Positions 12,307 to 20,052 of a DNA stretch of 22,030 nucleotides are shown here, piece after piece. This DNA is from a virus. Position numbers and translations under genes: made by a program. The notes below the pieces were generated by a model that was not told where the DNA came from, made no database searches, and saw nothing but the letters and a program-made list of their open reading frames with translations. Numbering within the stretch: position 1 is the stretch's first letter; each line of letters begins with the position of its first letter. Where the stretch lies: positions 1 to 22,030 of IMG/VR virus record IMGVR_UViG_3300005912_000070, one strand, 5' to 3'.

Positions 12307-12843
12307 ATGAAAGAATGGTTTGAAGGAAAAACTGTTGCTGTAGTTGGAAACGCTGCATCTCTCATAGAAAAAAAATACGGTGAAGAAATAGACACTGCTG
12401 ATGCTGTTGTAAGAATAAACCGTGGCGGTTATAGGTTTCCGCAATTCGAAAAACAAATGGGTAAAAAACTCAACGTGTGGTGTGTGCAAAACATACGCCA
12501 AAATAAAAAGTGGATTCAAAATCCGTTAATAAAATCGGCTCATATAATGCAAATGGATACGATAGATATATCTCCACAGTTTATAGAAATGGCTGATATG
12601 GTGTTTACCAAAAAAGATAGACATGCGTTAGATAAAAGCTTGCCAAAGAAATCTTCTACAGGTCTTAGGGTTCTTTATTATATAGCCAAACACAATCCAG
12701 AAAAAGTTTTTGTATATGGCTTTGATTGGAAAGAAACGTATTCTTGGCATGAAAAAAGAAAATGTATAGCACACAACTTTGAGGAAGAAAAGAAGTATTG
12801 CTATGATAACTTTTTTAATAACCAATTTGAATTAAGGAATTGA
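12307..12843 (+). CDS. GT29 sialyltransferase-like glycosyltransferase, copy 1
   Basis: The 178-residue product has the sialylmotifs of family GT29: motif L at the start (KTVAVVGNAASL...YGEEIDTADAVVRINRG), motif S (SSTGLRVLYYIAKHNPEKVFVYGFDW, about residues 117-143) and the very short HxxxxE motif (HNFEEE, about 157-162). GT29 enzymes transfer sialic acid from CMP-sialic acid; no CMP-sialic acid synthetase is in the window, so the donor may differ or come from the host. At half the size of animal enzymes it is a compact bacterial/phage form and lacks a membrane anchor. Two paralogues lie at 18944 and 19450; the first 32 bases are identical to those of the 19450 copy. It is the first gene of the late glycan operon. 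Confidence 0.82.
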   Translation: MKEWFEGKTVAVVGNAASLIEKKYGEEIDTADAVVRINRGGYRFPQFEKQMGKKLNVWCVQNIRQNKKWIQNPLIKSAHIMQMDTIDISPQFIEMADMVFTKKDRHALDKSLPKKSSTGLRVLYYIAKHNPEKVFVYGFDWKETYSWHEKRKCIAHNFEEEKKYCYDNFFNNQFELRN

Positions 12844-12844
12844 A

Positions 12845-13897
12845 ATGAACTTTTTCGTGGCATCATCTTCAAAGGCTACTGCGCATATAGCAGAAGTATT
12901 GTGCTCGCCAAGAATTAAGTATTTCTCTGAAAATACTACTATACCAAAGCATGTAATGCCAAAGGACTTTAAACACCACTTTGATAATTCTGATGCTTTA
13001 ATACTCAACGGTACATGGGGTTCCAAACTAAGAAAGAAATTGTATTTGCCAAAGTGCGAGAATGGAGTCTGGAAAGATGGGAATATTCCTAGACACATTT
13101 ACAAGGGAAACAAACTACCTGACAAAAGCAGATTTGCAATATTGGATTACATTAATTCAGAACTAGTGCTACTTGCGCGGAAACAGAAAAAGCCGATTAT
13201 CGTTTTAGAGAGTGCAACTATTTCTCGAGCCGAAAAGAATTATGCTAAAGATTACGATCATAAAAATTTTGTAAGGATTAGCTTGGACAATTGGTCATAC
13301 GGTGACGGCAAATGGTTGGATGAAAACAATGTGGACAACATAAGAACTGTAAATGCATCGCGTCTTTATAATCACCAATGGAAATCAGAGAAAGAAGGTA
13401 GCATATACATATTTACCGGTCTTGAGACAGACCCAACTAGTACCATGCCAATCGAACAATTTATCACAAGTTCTATAAAAAAAATAAGAAACCATACAAA
13501 TAAAAGAATATGTATAAAAGTACATCCTGGCTCAAAAAATAATAAAGCAATCGGACTCAAGTTAAAAAACTACGAGAACGTAGATTTAATAGAAAAACGT
13601 GTTCCTATTCAAAACTTCTATCAGGACATGTACTGCGCAGTGATAGACAATTCAACGAGCATCTTTGAACTAATAGACGCAGGAATACCAACTTTCTGCT
13701 CAGACACAAACTTTGGATCTTTATTACATAACACAGATCTAAATAATATATGCGATCCCTACTTCGCGACTCAAAAAGAAATACTTAACTGGACCAATAA
13801 AATGTCCTGCACTGAATTTACTAAAAAAGACATCAGTTCACCAAACATAGTGCATATACTCGAAAAGCTAGTAAGGAAGAATAAGGAATTCAAATGA
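12845..13897 (+). CDS. Capsule-type glycosyltransferase, GT-B-like
   Basis: The 350-residue product starts one base after the previous stop with TTAAGGA as ribosome site. The C-terminal half has a KVHPGS segment (residues 225-230) and NSTSIFELIDAGIP (269-282). This HP...NS(S/T)...(A/D)(L/I)xxGIP arrangement is characteristic of capsule polysaccharide and glycerophosphotransferase-like GT-B enzymes, where it binds the nucleotide-sugar donor. The N-terminal half (VASSSKATAHIAEVL..., ALILNGTWGS) would bind acceptor. No membrane segment is seen. A related but diverged C-terminal signature occurs in the gene at 14682. The general class is supported; substrate cannot be told. Confidence 0.7.
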   Translation: MNFFVASSSKATAHIAEVLCSPRIKYFSENTTIPKHVMPKDFKHHFDNSDALILNGTWGSKLRKKLYLPKCENGVWKDGNIPRHIYKGNKLPDKSRFAILDYINSELVLLARKQKKPIIVLESATISRAEKNYAKDYDHKNFVRISLDNWSYGDGKWLDENNVDNIRTVNASRLYNHQWKSEKEGSIYIFTGLETDPTSTMPIEQFITSSIKKIRNHTNKRICIKVHPGSKNNKAIGLKLKNYENVDLIEKRVPIQNFYQDMYCAVIDNSTSIFELIDAGIPTFCSDTNFGSLLHNTDLNNICDPYFATQKEILNWTNKMSCTEFTKKDISSPNIVHILEKLVRKNKEFK

Positions 13898-14685
13898 AAA
13901 AAATAAATGCAGTAACTTGTTTTAGTCTAAAAGGTTGGAGAGAGACTGGTGGTCTATTAGTAAATGGCTTTATTAAATATTGGCCTAAAGAAACAACTCT
14001 TACCGTGTACGTTGATGATCCAATTCCAAAGAAGGATCTAATACGCGACCCTAGAGTAAAGTACGAGATACTCAATCACAAAGATCTTTTGGCGTTTAAA
14101 AATAGACACAAGAATAATACAGAAGCAAACGGAGGTGGCAAGTATTTAGTGAAGGGTGCTAAAAACTATAAGTACGATGCTGTTCGTTTTAGTCATAAGG
14201 TGTTTACTCTGTTTCAATTTCTAGAAACAAATGACACCGACATTCTTATATGGCTTGACGGTGATAGTAGAACACATTCGCCTGTTAGTATAAATAATAT
14301 TAACAGTTGGTTGCCAACAGGTAAATTTGCTGGGTATCTTGCTCGTCCTTGGATGTATACAGAAACAGGGTTCCATATTTTTGACGTAAAGCACAAAATA
14401 GCAAATGATTTTTTAAATATGTGGAAGCAATATTATTTAGACGATAGCATTTTTCAATTAATAATGTGGACTGATTGCCATACGTACGACGCTGCTAAAA
14501 CTCACTTTGAAGATTTGCATTGGTTTAATCTTAGTCCTCCTGTTAAAAACAACCATCCTTTTATTAATGGCCCGCTTGGCGAATTCATGGATCATATGAA
14601 GGGTCCTCGTAAAGCAAAAGGTACAAGTCATAAAAAAGATTTGGTAGTTCGAAGAAAAAATACTTATTGGGATAACGTAAAATGA
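13894..14685 (+). CDS. GT-A-type glycosyltransferase
   Basis: The 263-residue product has the hallmark of a metal-dependent GT-A fold: DILIWLDGDS (about residues 116-125), where DGD at 122-124 is a DxD motif that holds the divalent metal and nucleotide-sugar. Upstream AVTCFSLKGW and LTVYVDD form the nucleotide-binding strand region; downstream GYLARPWMYTETGFHIFD and HWFNLS...HPFINGP fit acceptor and C-terminal parts. Similar proteins with a WLD(A/G)D motif occur in marine phages. Start and stop overlap neighbours by ATGA, so it is translationally coupled. Donor and acceptor are unknown. Confidence 0.75.
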   Translation: MKKINAVTCFSLKGWRETGGLLVNGFIKYWPKETTLTVYVDDPIPKKDLIRDPRVKYEILNHKDLLAFKNRHKNNTEANGGGKYLVKGAKNYKYDAVRFSHKVFTLFQFLETNDTDILIWLDGDSRTHSPVSINNINSWLPTGKFAGYLARPWMYTETGFHIFDVKHKIANDFLNMWKQYYLDDSIFQLIMWTDCHTYDAAKTHFEDLHWFNLSPPVKNNHPFINGPLGEFMDHMKGPRKAKGTSHKKDLVVRRKNTYWDNVK

Positions 14686-15569
14686 TATATTCTTTTATGT
14701 CAGGCAAAGGAGAACAAGATCTTTATGTAAGGCATTTTGGTGCTTCTGTCGGTGCAAAGCTGGTTTGGACAAAACATTTTTTTACAAAAACACAAGGTAA
14801 CAGTCAAGTACCGGGCAGTATTAGAAAACGGCCGCTACCACAGAACGTAACTGGAATTATATTTGCAGGCATGCTCCGTGGAAACGCGCATTTATTTCAA
14901 TTGGCGAAGCAATATAATATTGATTTTTATTACATTGATCATGCGTATTTTAACTCAGGATATAAAAATCCACACTGGATGCGGATTATAAAAAACGGAT
15001 TTGCTCAGAACGCAATCATTTCTCAAAGAGATAACAACAGATACAAATCCAACTTTAACACAGATTTTAAAGACTATAGTTTTAAAGACAAAAAAAATAT
15101 TGTTGTCCTTCCGCCTAGCGACGTTGTTTCAAAAGTTTTCGACAAAGGCGCTTGGGAGGAAGATGTAATTGCTACGTTAAGAAAACATACAGATCGTCCT
15201 ATTGTTATAAGAAAAAAAGTTGGTACTAACATTGACAAGTTATTATATAATCCGATTAAACAAAAAAACAAAATTGTATATGCAACATCTTTAGAAGAAG
15301 AACTCGAGAATGCATACTGCGTTGTTGCATTTAATAGCTCAGCGGCATTAGATGCATTAAGATTGGGAATTCCAGTTATATGCGACAAGTTTTGCCCAGC
15401 ATATCCATTATCGCATTCTCTTTCTCAAATTGAAAATTTGCAGGAAAAAAGTAGAAAGCAATTATTTAATAGCCTAGCTTGTGGTCAATTTACATTAGAA
15501 GAAGCTAGAAATATTAAAACATTTAACTATATTAACACAATTAGACAATGGAGTGGAAAGTTCCCATGA
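14682..15569 (+). CDS. Capsule-type glycosyltransferase-like protein
   Basis: The 295-residue product has a GT-B C-terminal signature, VVAFNSSAALDALRLGIPVICDKFCP (about residues 214-239), resembling that of capsule polysaccharide transferases, and an N-terminal FYYIDHAYFNSGYKNPHWMRI region that recurs in phage and bacterial members of this group. VLPPSD at about residue 142 and RPIVIRKK at 172-179 fit the start of the C-terminal lobe. It overlaps both neighbours by ATGA. It is probably distantly related to 12845-13897, but overall similarity is low by eye. The substrate is unknown. Confidence 0.68.
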   Translation: MIYSFMSGKGEQDLYVRHFGASVGAKLVWTKHFFTKTQGNSQVPGSIRKRPLPQNVTGIIFAGMLRGNAHLFQLAKQYNIDFYYIDHAYFNSGYKNPHWMRIIKNGFAQNAIISQRDNNRYKSNFNTDFKDYSFKDKKNIVVLPPSDVVSKVFDKGAWEEDVIATLRKHTDRPIVIRKKVGTNIDKLLYNPIKQKNKIVYATSLEEELENAYCVVAFNSSAALDALRLGIPVICDKFCPAYPLSHSLSQIENLQEKSRKQLFNSLACGQFTLEEARNIKTFNYINTIRQWSGKFP

Positions 15570-16726
15570 AATACAGATTAGCGAATGATACCTGGGGTAA
15601 AGAGGAAATTGGCGCAATACAAAGGGTTATAGATAGCGGCCGTTATACTATGGGTGAAGAAGTAAAAAAATATGAAAAACAATTCGCTGAGTTTTTTGGA
15701 AGTAAATATGCTGTAATGACAAATAGCGGAAGTAGTGCTAATTTAATTACAATTGCTACACTAGCTTTAAATCCAAAATACAAAAACAAAGGAAATATAA
15801 TAGTCCCGGCTGTTAGCTGGAGTACAACATATTTTCCTGTTCATCAGTGGGGATATAAATTAAGATTTGTTGATGTAGATCCAAATACTTTTAATATAGA
15901 CCCTAAGAAGGTAGAAGAAGCTATAGATGAAGACACTGCTGCTGTTTTTGCAGTTAATCTATTAGGAAATCCAGCACATCTCAATGACTTAAAAAACATA
16001 TGCGAAAAAAATAATATTACACTCCTAGAAGATAATTGCGAAAGCTTGGGCGCAATTGAATACGGAAAGCACTGTGGATCAGTTGGTGAAATGGGAACGT
16101 TTAGTTTCTTTTTTAGTCATCATATGCAAACCATGGAAGGTGGAATGGTTCTTACAAATGATGATATTACTTACGAGTATTTAAAAAGTTTAAGAGCACA
16201 CGGTTGGATCCGTGACATGTCTGACGATAGCCCGTTATATGAAAAATCTGGAGATCCTTTTGAAGATAGTTTTAAATTTATATTACCAGGATATTGCGTA
16301 AGGCCGCTAGAAATGAGTGGTGCTATTGGTCAAGTACAACTCGCTAAATGGCCAAGTATGATGGAAGGTCGTAGAAAAAACGCAGTTGAAGCTAAACGAA
16401 TATTTGCCGATGTTCCTAATATAAGACTTCAGCAAGAACACGAAGTTAGTAGTTGGTTTGGTTTTGGTCTAGTGTTAGAAGGATCTTTGGCAGGAAACAG
16501 GAAAAAGGTAATAGCCGAATTAACAAAACACGGCGTAGAAACCCGCCCGATTGTAGCAGGAAACTTTATGCGAAATCCTGTTATAGACAGATTAAATTGG
16601 GATAGCGTTGGAGATTTTACTGGAACTGATAAATTACATTTTGATGGTTTTTTCGTTGGTAACGATTGTGTAGATCTTTCTGATAATATACAAATGGCGG
16701 CAGACGCAATAAGGAATATAAAATGA
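15566..16726 (+). CDS. ColD/E1-type PLP-dependent sugar 3-dehydratase (DegT fold)
   Basis: The 386-residue product has the DegT/StrS aminotransferase fold: TNSGSSANL (about 52-60, phosphate-binding), PAVSWSTT, LLEDNCESLGA (153-163, with Asp156 expected to contact the PLP ring), and SFFFSHHMQTMEGGM (180-194). Where aminotransferases have a PLP-binding Lys, this has His185, matching SFYPAHH...EGG of ColD and the E1/RfbH 3-dehydratases, which use His for 3-deoxygenation. With the Gmd gene that follows, the likely substrate is GDP-4-keto-6-deoxy-mannose, giving a GDP-4-keto-3,6-dideoxy sugar (PLP and glutamate dependent in ColD). The start at 15566 uses the ATGA overlap with the previous gene; an in-frame ATG at 15548 would add six residues. 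The His reading is direct; substrate is inferred. Confidence 0.85.
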   Translation: MKYRLANDTWGKEEIGAIQRVIDSGRYTMGEEVKKYEKQFAEFFGSKYAVMTNSGSSANLITIATLALNPKYKNKGNIIVPAVSWSTTYFPVHQWGYKLRFVDVDPNTFNIDPKKVEEAIDEDTAAVFAVNLLGNPAHLNDLKNICEKNNITLLEDNCESLGAIEYGKHCGSVGEMGTFSFFFSHHMQTMEGGMVLTNDDITYEYLKSLRAHGWIRDMSDDSPLYEKSGDPFEDSFKFILPGYCVRPLEMSGAIGQVQLAKWPSMMEGRRKNAVEAKRIFADVPNIRLQQEHEVSSWFGFGLVLEGSLAGNRKKVIAELTKHGVETRPIVAGNFMRNPVIDRLNWDSVGDFTGTDKLHFDGFFVGNDCVDLSDNIQMAADAIRNIK

Positions 16727-17724
16727 AAACTGCTCTGATTACTGGCTTCCCAGGACAGGATGCATGCTATCTTGCCGATCTTCTTTTAGAAAAAGGTTAT
16801 ATCGTATATGGATTAGTAAAAAGATATACGAGTCCAAATTGGTCAAATATTGAATATTTAAATTTATTCGAAAGAGGTCTTAAAACCATCATCGGGGATG
16901 TTACAGACCCCTGTAGTATGATGGATGCAATGGAAATAGCGAAACCTAACGAATTTTATAACCTTGCAGCTCAAAGCTTTGTTGGTGGTTCTTGGAGATT
17001 AGCTTATGTAACTACACATGTTGACGCTATCGGCCCACTTAATTGTCTTGAAGCTATTCGGCGAATTAAACCTGATACTAAATTTTATCAGGCTGGTACA
17101 AGTGAAATGTTTGGAAATAGTAATGTAAACGGAAGACAAACAGAAAAGACACCGTTTGAACCAGCAAGTCCGTATGGAATAGCAAAACTATATGGTTACC
17201 ATATAACAAAAAATTACCGCGAAAGTTATAACGCGTTTGCATGCACAGGTATACTTTTTAATCATGAATCTTCGATACGTGGAATTGAATTTGTTTCAAG
17301 GAAAATCACGAACGGTGTAGCAAAAATAGTGTTAGGGAAATCTGATAAAATTGTATTAGGAAATCTTGACGCTGAAAGAGATTGGGGTCATGCCAAAGAT
17401 TACGTGAGAGCCCAGTGGCTTATGCTTCAAGAAGACAAACCTGATGATTTTATTATCGCAACTGGTATTAAACACAGTGTACGTGATCTATGCAAGATAG
17501 CTTTCGAAACGGCAGGAATATCAGATTGGGAACAGTATGTTAAATCCGACAAAGAATTTGAAAGACCAAATGAATTGCACAGTTTACATGCTGATTCAAA
17601 TAAAGCAAAAAACATATTGAACTGGGAACCAGAATATACGTTTGAAAAAATGATATCTGAAATGGTTGAAGATGATATATCTAGACACAAAATTTTAAAC
17701 GTTAGTGGCACTTTTAAATTATGA
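16723..17724 (+). CDS. gmd: GDP-mannose 4,6-dehydratase
   Basis: The 333-residue product converts GDP-mannose to GDP-4-keto-6-deoxy-mannose with NADP. Seen are the Rossmann start TALITGFPGQDACYLADLLL (usual GxTGQDG is GFPGQDA), NLAAQSFVGGSW, the catalytic TSEMFG (Thr126, Glu128) with Tyr151 and Lys155 in YGIAK, and the Gmd-specific LFNHESSIRGIEFVSRKIT and LGNLDAERDWGHAKDYVRAQW. Length is slightly below the usual 340-370. It overlaps the ColD-type gene before it and the reductase after it by ATGA, so the three are translated together and form a plausible GDP-sugar pathway. Assignment is secure. Confidence 0.94.
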   Translation: MKTALITGFPGQDACYLADLLLEKGYIVYGLVKRYTSPNWSNIEYLNLFERGLKTIIGDVTDPCSMMDAMEIAKPNEFYNLAAQSFVGGSWRLAYVTTHVDAIGPLNCLEAIRRIKPDTKFYQAGTSEMFGNSNVNGRQTEKTPFEPASPYGIAKLYGYHITKNYRESYNAFACTGILFNHESSIRGIEFVSRKITNGVAKIVLGKSDKIVLGNLDAERDWGHAKDYVRAQWLMLQEDKPDDFIIATGIKHSVRDLCKIAFETAGISDWEQYVKSDKEFERPNELHSLHADSNKAKNILNWEPEYTFEKMISEMVEDDISRHKILNVSGTFKL

Positions 17725-18260
17725 AAATAGTAATCACTGGCCATACAAGTGGTCTTGGAAAAACATTATATGAAACTCTTTCAAAAAAGCATGAAGTTGT
17801 AGGATTAAGCCGAGCAACTGGTAACGATTTAAACGACGGCGTTAATTCTTTCTTAATAAATGATTTTGATTTATATATTAATAATGCGCATTGTAAATAC
17901 TTTCAATCAGATCTTTTATACGAGTTGTTTAATCGGAATAAATATAGAAAATGCGCAATAATTAATATTGGAAGTGTAAGCGCAGACGGCAATAAAGATA
18001 TGGTAAATGAATACGCTATTCATAAAGCCTCGCTTGAAAAAGCATGTTTGCAATTACAACTTATCGATTCTGATTGTAAAATAATTCATATGAAGCTAGG
18101 GAGAATGAATACTCCTATGACTGAGCACAGAAAAGAATATCCTAGGATGAATACTGATTACATAACTAGTACTATTGAATGGATTATGAGTCAACCAAAA
18201 GAAATAATAATAAAAAATTTGACACTAGATATAATGCATAGTAGAAGGAAACTTGTATAA
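17721..18260 (+). CDS. Short-chain dehydrogenase/reductase
   Basis: The 179-residue product is a compact SDR: TGHTSGLG (residues 6-13) binds NAD(P), NNA at 54-56, a Ser in NIGSVSADG (85-87), and the catalytic pair Tyr98/Lys102 in YAIHK. It is shorter than classical SDRs (about 250), lacking much of the C-terminal substrate region. Directly after gmd and the ColD-type gene, it could reduce the 4-keto group of the GDP-sugar, a role normally done by ColC, which is a larger extended SDR; this is inference. It ends in TAATG with the next gene. The SDR class is firm, substrate is not. Confidence 0.85.
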   Translation: MKIVITGHTSGLGKTLYETLSKKHEVVGLSRATGNDLNDGVNSFLINDFDLYINNAHCKYFQSDLLYELFNRNKYRKCAIINIGSVSADGNKDMVNEYAIHKASLEKACLQLQLIDSDCKIIHMKLGRMNTPMTEHRKEYPRMNTDYITSTIEWIMSQPKEIIIKNLTLDIMHSRRKLV

Positions 18261-18937
18261 TGATACCAATTTTTATGGGATACGATAAAAGAGAAGCAAC
18301 AGCATATCATGTTTGTGCTAATTCTATTATTCGGCATGCAACATCTCCAATAAGTTTAAATCCTTTATCACTTAATCTTTTAAATGGTTACGAGGAAAAA
18401 CATTCAGATGGTAGTAATCATTTTATATACAGCCGGTTTCTTATTCCACATTTGATGGAATATAAAGGATGGGCTATTTTTATTGACGGAGATATGATAT
18501 TACGCGATGACATATCAAAACTTTGGGAAATGCGAGACGAATCAAAAGCAGTTATGGTAGTAAAGCATGACTATAAAACCAAAATGTCTGAAAAATATTT
18601 AGGATCAAAAAACGAAGATTACCCTCGCAAAAATTGGTCAAGTGTAATTTTATGGAACTGTGAGCATCCTGAAAATAGAATTGTTACTACAGATTTTGTT
18701 TCAAATGCAACAGGGGCGCAAGTTCATAGGTTTACATGGTTAGAAGATAATTTAATCGGTGAATTGCCTATTGAATGGAATTGGCTACCAGACGAGTTTG
18801 GGCCAAATGAAGATGCCAAATTATTACATTATACTTTAGGAACACCGTGTTTTCATGATTTTGCTGATTCTCCAATGGCTGATGAATGGCACCGGGAAAG
18901 AATATATATGGACTATAGTCAACAACACGGGTTATGA
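18260..18937 (+). CDS. GT8-like glycosyltransferase
   Basis: The 225-residue product begins IPIFMGYDKREATAYHVCANSI, the usual start of this marine-phage/bacterial group. It has FIYSRFLIPHL (about 55-65), the metal-binding DxD as IFIDGDM (DGD at 76-78), KNWSSVILWNC (about 124-134), and a C-terminal LLHYTLGTPCFHDF, with the late His typical of GT8 enzymes. No membrane segment is seen. It shares its overlapping start with the SDR. A retaining transfer from a UDP- or GDP-sugar is likely, but donor is undetermined. Confidence 0.82.
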   Translation: MIPIFMGYDKREATAYHVCANSIIRHATSPISLNPLSLNLLNGYEEKHSDGSNHFIYSRFLIPHLMEYKGWAIFIDGDMILRDDISKLWEMRDESKAVMVVKHDYKTKMSEKYLGSKNEDYPRKNWSSVILWNCEHPENRIVTTDFVSNATGAQVHRFTWLEDNLIGELPIEWNWLPDEFGPNEDAKLLHYTLGTPCFHDFADSPMADEWHRERIYMDYSQQHGL

Positions 18938-18943
18938 TATATT

Positions 18944-19453
18944 ATGAAAGAAGTATTTGAAGGTAAAACAATTTCTATTGTTGGAAATGCAAGAAGTTTG
19001 TTTGATAAAAAATACGGAAATGAAATAGATAACCATGATGTAGTTTGTAGAATTAAAAGAGGATTTTTCCTGCTAAAACCATCTGATGTTATTTCACACG
19101 GTACAAAAACAGACGTTTGGTTTTTAAATTGGTTTAAAACTATGAACCCCAATAAAGTTACCAACAAAACGTGTGATAATATTATTGAAATTCTGTATCA
19201 TCCTGAAATAAATGAAAAATGGTTAGTAAAAGATTTGGGTCATCATCGCCCATCAACTGGACTAAGAATATTACATTTAATATCTTTGTACAAACCAAAG
19301 ACTGTAAATGTTTACGGTTTTGATTGGAAAAAGACGCCGTCGTTTCATGATAAAAAAATGATTGACGAAAGGCACAACTTTGCGTTAGAAAAAGACTATT
19401 GTCGTATACGGTTTTTTGAAAAACAAAAAGAGGTTTTTAAATTAATAAAATGA
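18944..19453 (+). CDS. GT29 sialyltransferase-like glycosyltransferase, copy 2
   Basis: This is the second of three paralogues (169 residues), six bases after the GT8-like gene. It has motif L (FEGKTISIVGNARSLFDKKYGNEIDNHDVVCRIKRG), motif S (PSTGLRILHLISLYKPKTVNVYGFDW) and HxxxxE (HNFALE). Amino-acid similarity to the copies at 12307 and 19450 is clear, but DNA similarity is limited, so the duplication is not recent. It lacks the segment around residues 60-100 of copy 1 in recognisable form; that region, probably acceptor-specific, varies between copies. ATGA overlaps copy 3. Confidence 0.82.
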   Translation: MKEVFEGKTISIVGNARSLFDKKYGNEIDNHDVVCRIKRGFFLLKPSDVISHGTKTDVWFLNWFKTMNPNKVTNKTCDNIIEILYHPEINEKWLVKDLGHHRPSTGLRILHLISLYKPKTVNVYGFDWKKTPSFHDKKMIDERHNFALEKDYCRIRFFEKQKEVFKLIK

Positions 19454-20010
19454 AAGAATGGTTTGAAGGAAAAACTGTTGCCGTGGTTGGAAACTCTATG
19501 GCGCTATTTAGTAAAAAATACGGAAACGAAATTGATTCCCACGACGTTGTGGTGCGCTTAAATAAAGCTGCCATGTTATATACAAGAATGCGTGTTCCGC
19601 TAAGTCACGGAAGTAAAACTAGCGTGTGGGTGTTTTGGAATACTTCTGAATATAAATTATTTTTTGAAAAAATACCAAAACATGTTAAAAAAATACACGC
19701 AGGACATCAGGCCAGGACTCCAGGTAATCTCAATAAAGTAGATTTTGTATACCCAGATTCTTTGTATAAACACTTGAAGTTAAAATCTGGGCGCCATAAA
19801 AATCCTACAACAGGTTTAATCACGCTAGATTATATATCTACATGCGATCCAAAGAGTGTTACTGTTTACGGGTTTGACTGGAAAGAAACTGCAACGTTTA
19901 CAGATCCAGAAAAGAAAAGAGAACGCGGATGTCCACATGATTATCCTGTAGAAAAGGAATACTGCATGACAACGTTTTTTTCAAAGAATAACTTTTCTCT
20001 AAGAAGCTAA
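19450..20010 (+). CDS. GT29 sialyltransferase-like glycosyltransferase, copy 3
   Basis: This 186-residue paralogue begins MKEWFEGKTVAVVGN exactly like copy 1, with the first 32 bases identical and the first 51 nearly so. Motif L continues YGNEIDSHDVVVRLNKA, motif S is NPTTGLITLDYISTCDPKSVTVYGFDW, and HxxxxE is HDYPVE. The middle (about residues 55-110: SHGSKTSVWVFWNTSEYKLFF...) differs strongly from copy 1 but matches the SHGTKTDVWF start of the same region in copy 2, suggesting a mosaic. It is the last gene of the operon and is followed by the next late promoter. Donor and acceptor unknown. Confidence 0.82.
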   Translation: MKEWFEGKTVAVVGNSMALFSKKYGNEIDSHDVVVRLNKAAMLYTRMRVPLSHGSKTSVWVFWNTSEYKLFFEKIPKHVKKIHAGHQARTPGNLNKVDFVYPDSLYKHLKLKSGRHKNPTTGLITLDYISTCDPKSVTVYGFDWKETATFTDPEKKRERGCPHDYPVEKEYCMTTFFSKNNFSLRS

Positions 20011-20013
20011 TAT

Positions 20014-20021
20014 TATAAATA
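20014..20021 (+). promoter_or_regulatory. T4-type late promoter
   Basis: An exact TATAAATA lies four bases after the last glycan gene and 32 bases before the ATG at 20053. A ribosome site TAGGGG (20041-20046) precedes that ATG by six bases. Confidence 0.78.
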
Positions 20022-20052
20022 AAATAGAATTCATATGACCTAGGGGTATTTC

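Noticed and set aside
15232-15251. TTGACA followed by TATAAT within the gene at 14682-15569
   Set aside because: The spacer is only 8 bases, too short for a sigma70 promoter.
15566-16726. Ordinary DegT/StrS sugar aminotransferase (for example perosamine synthase)
   Set aside because: The PLP-binding Lys position reads His (SFFFSHH), as in ColD/E1 dehydratases.
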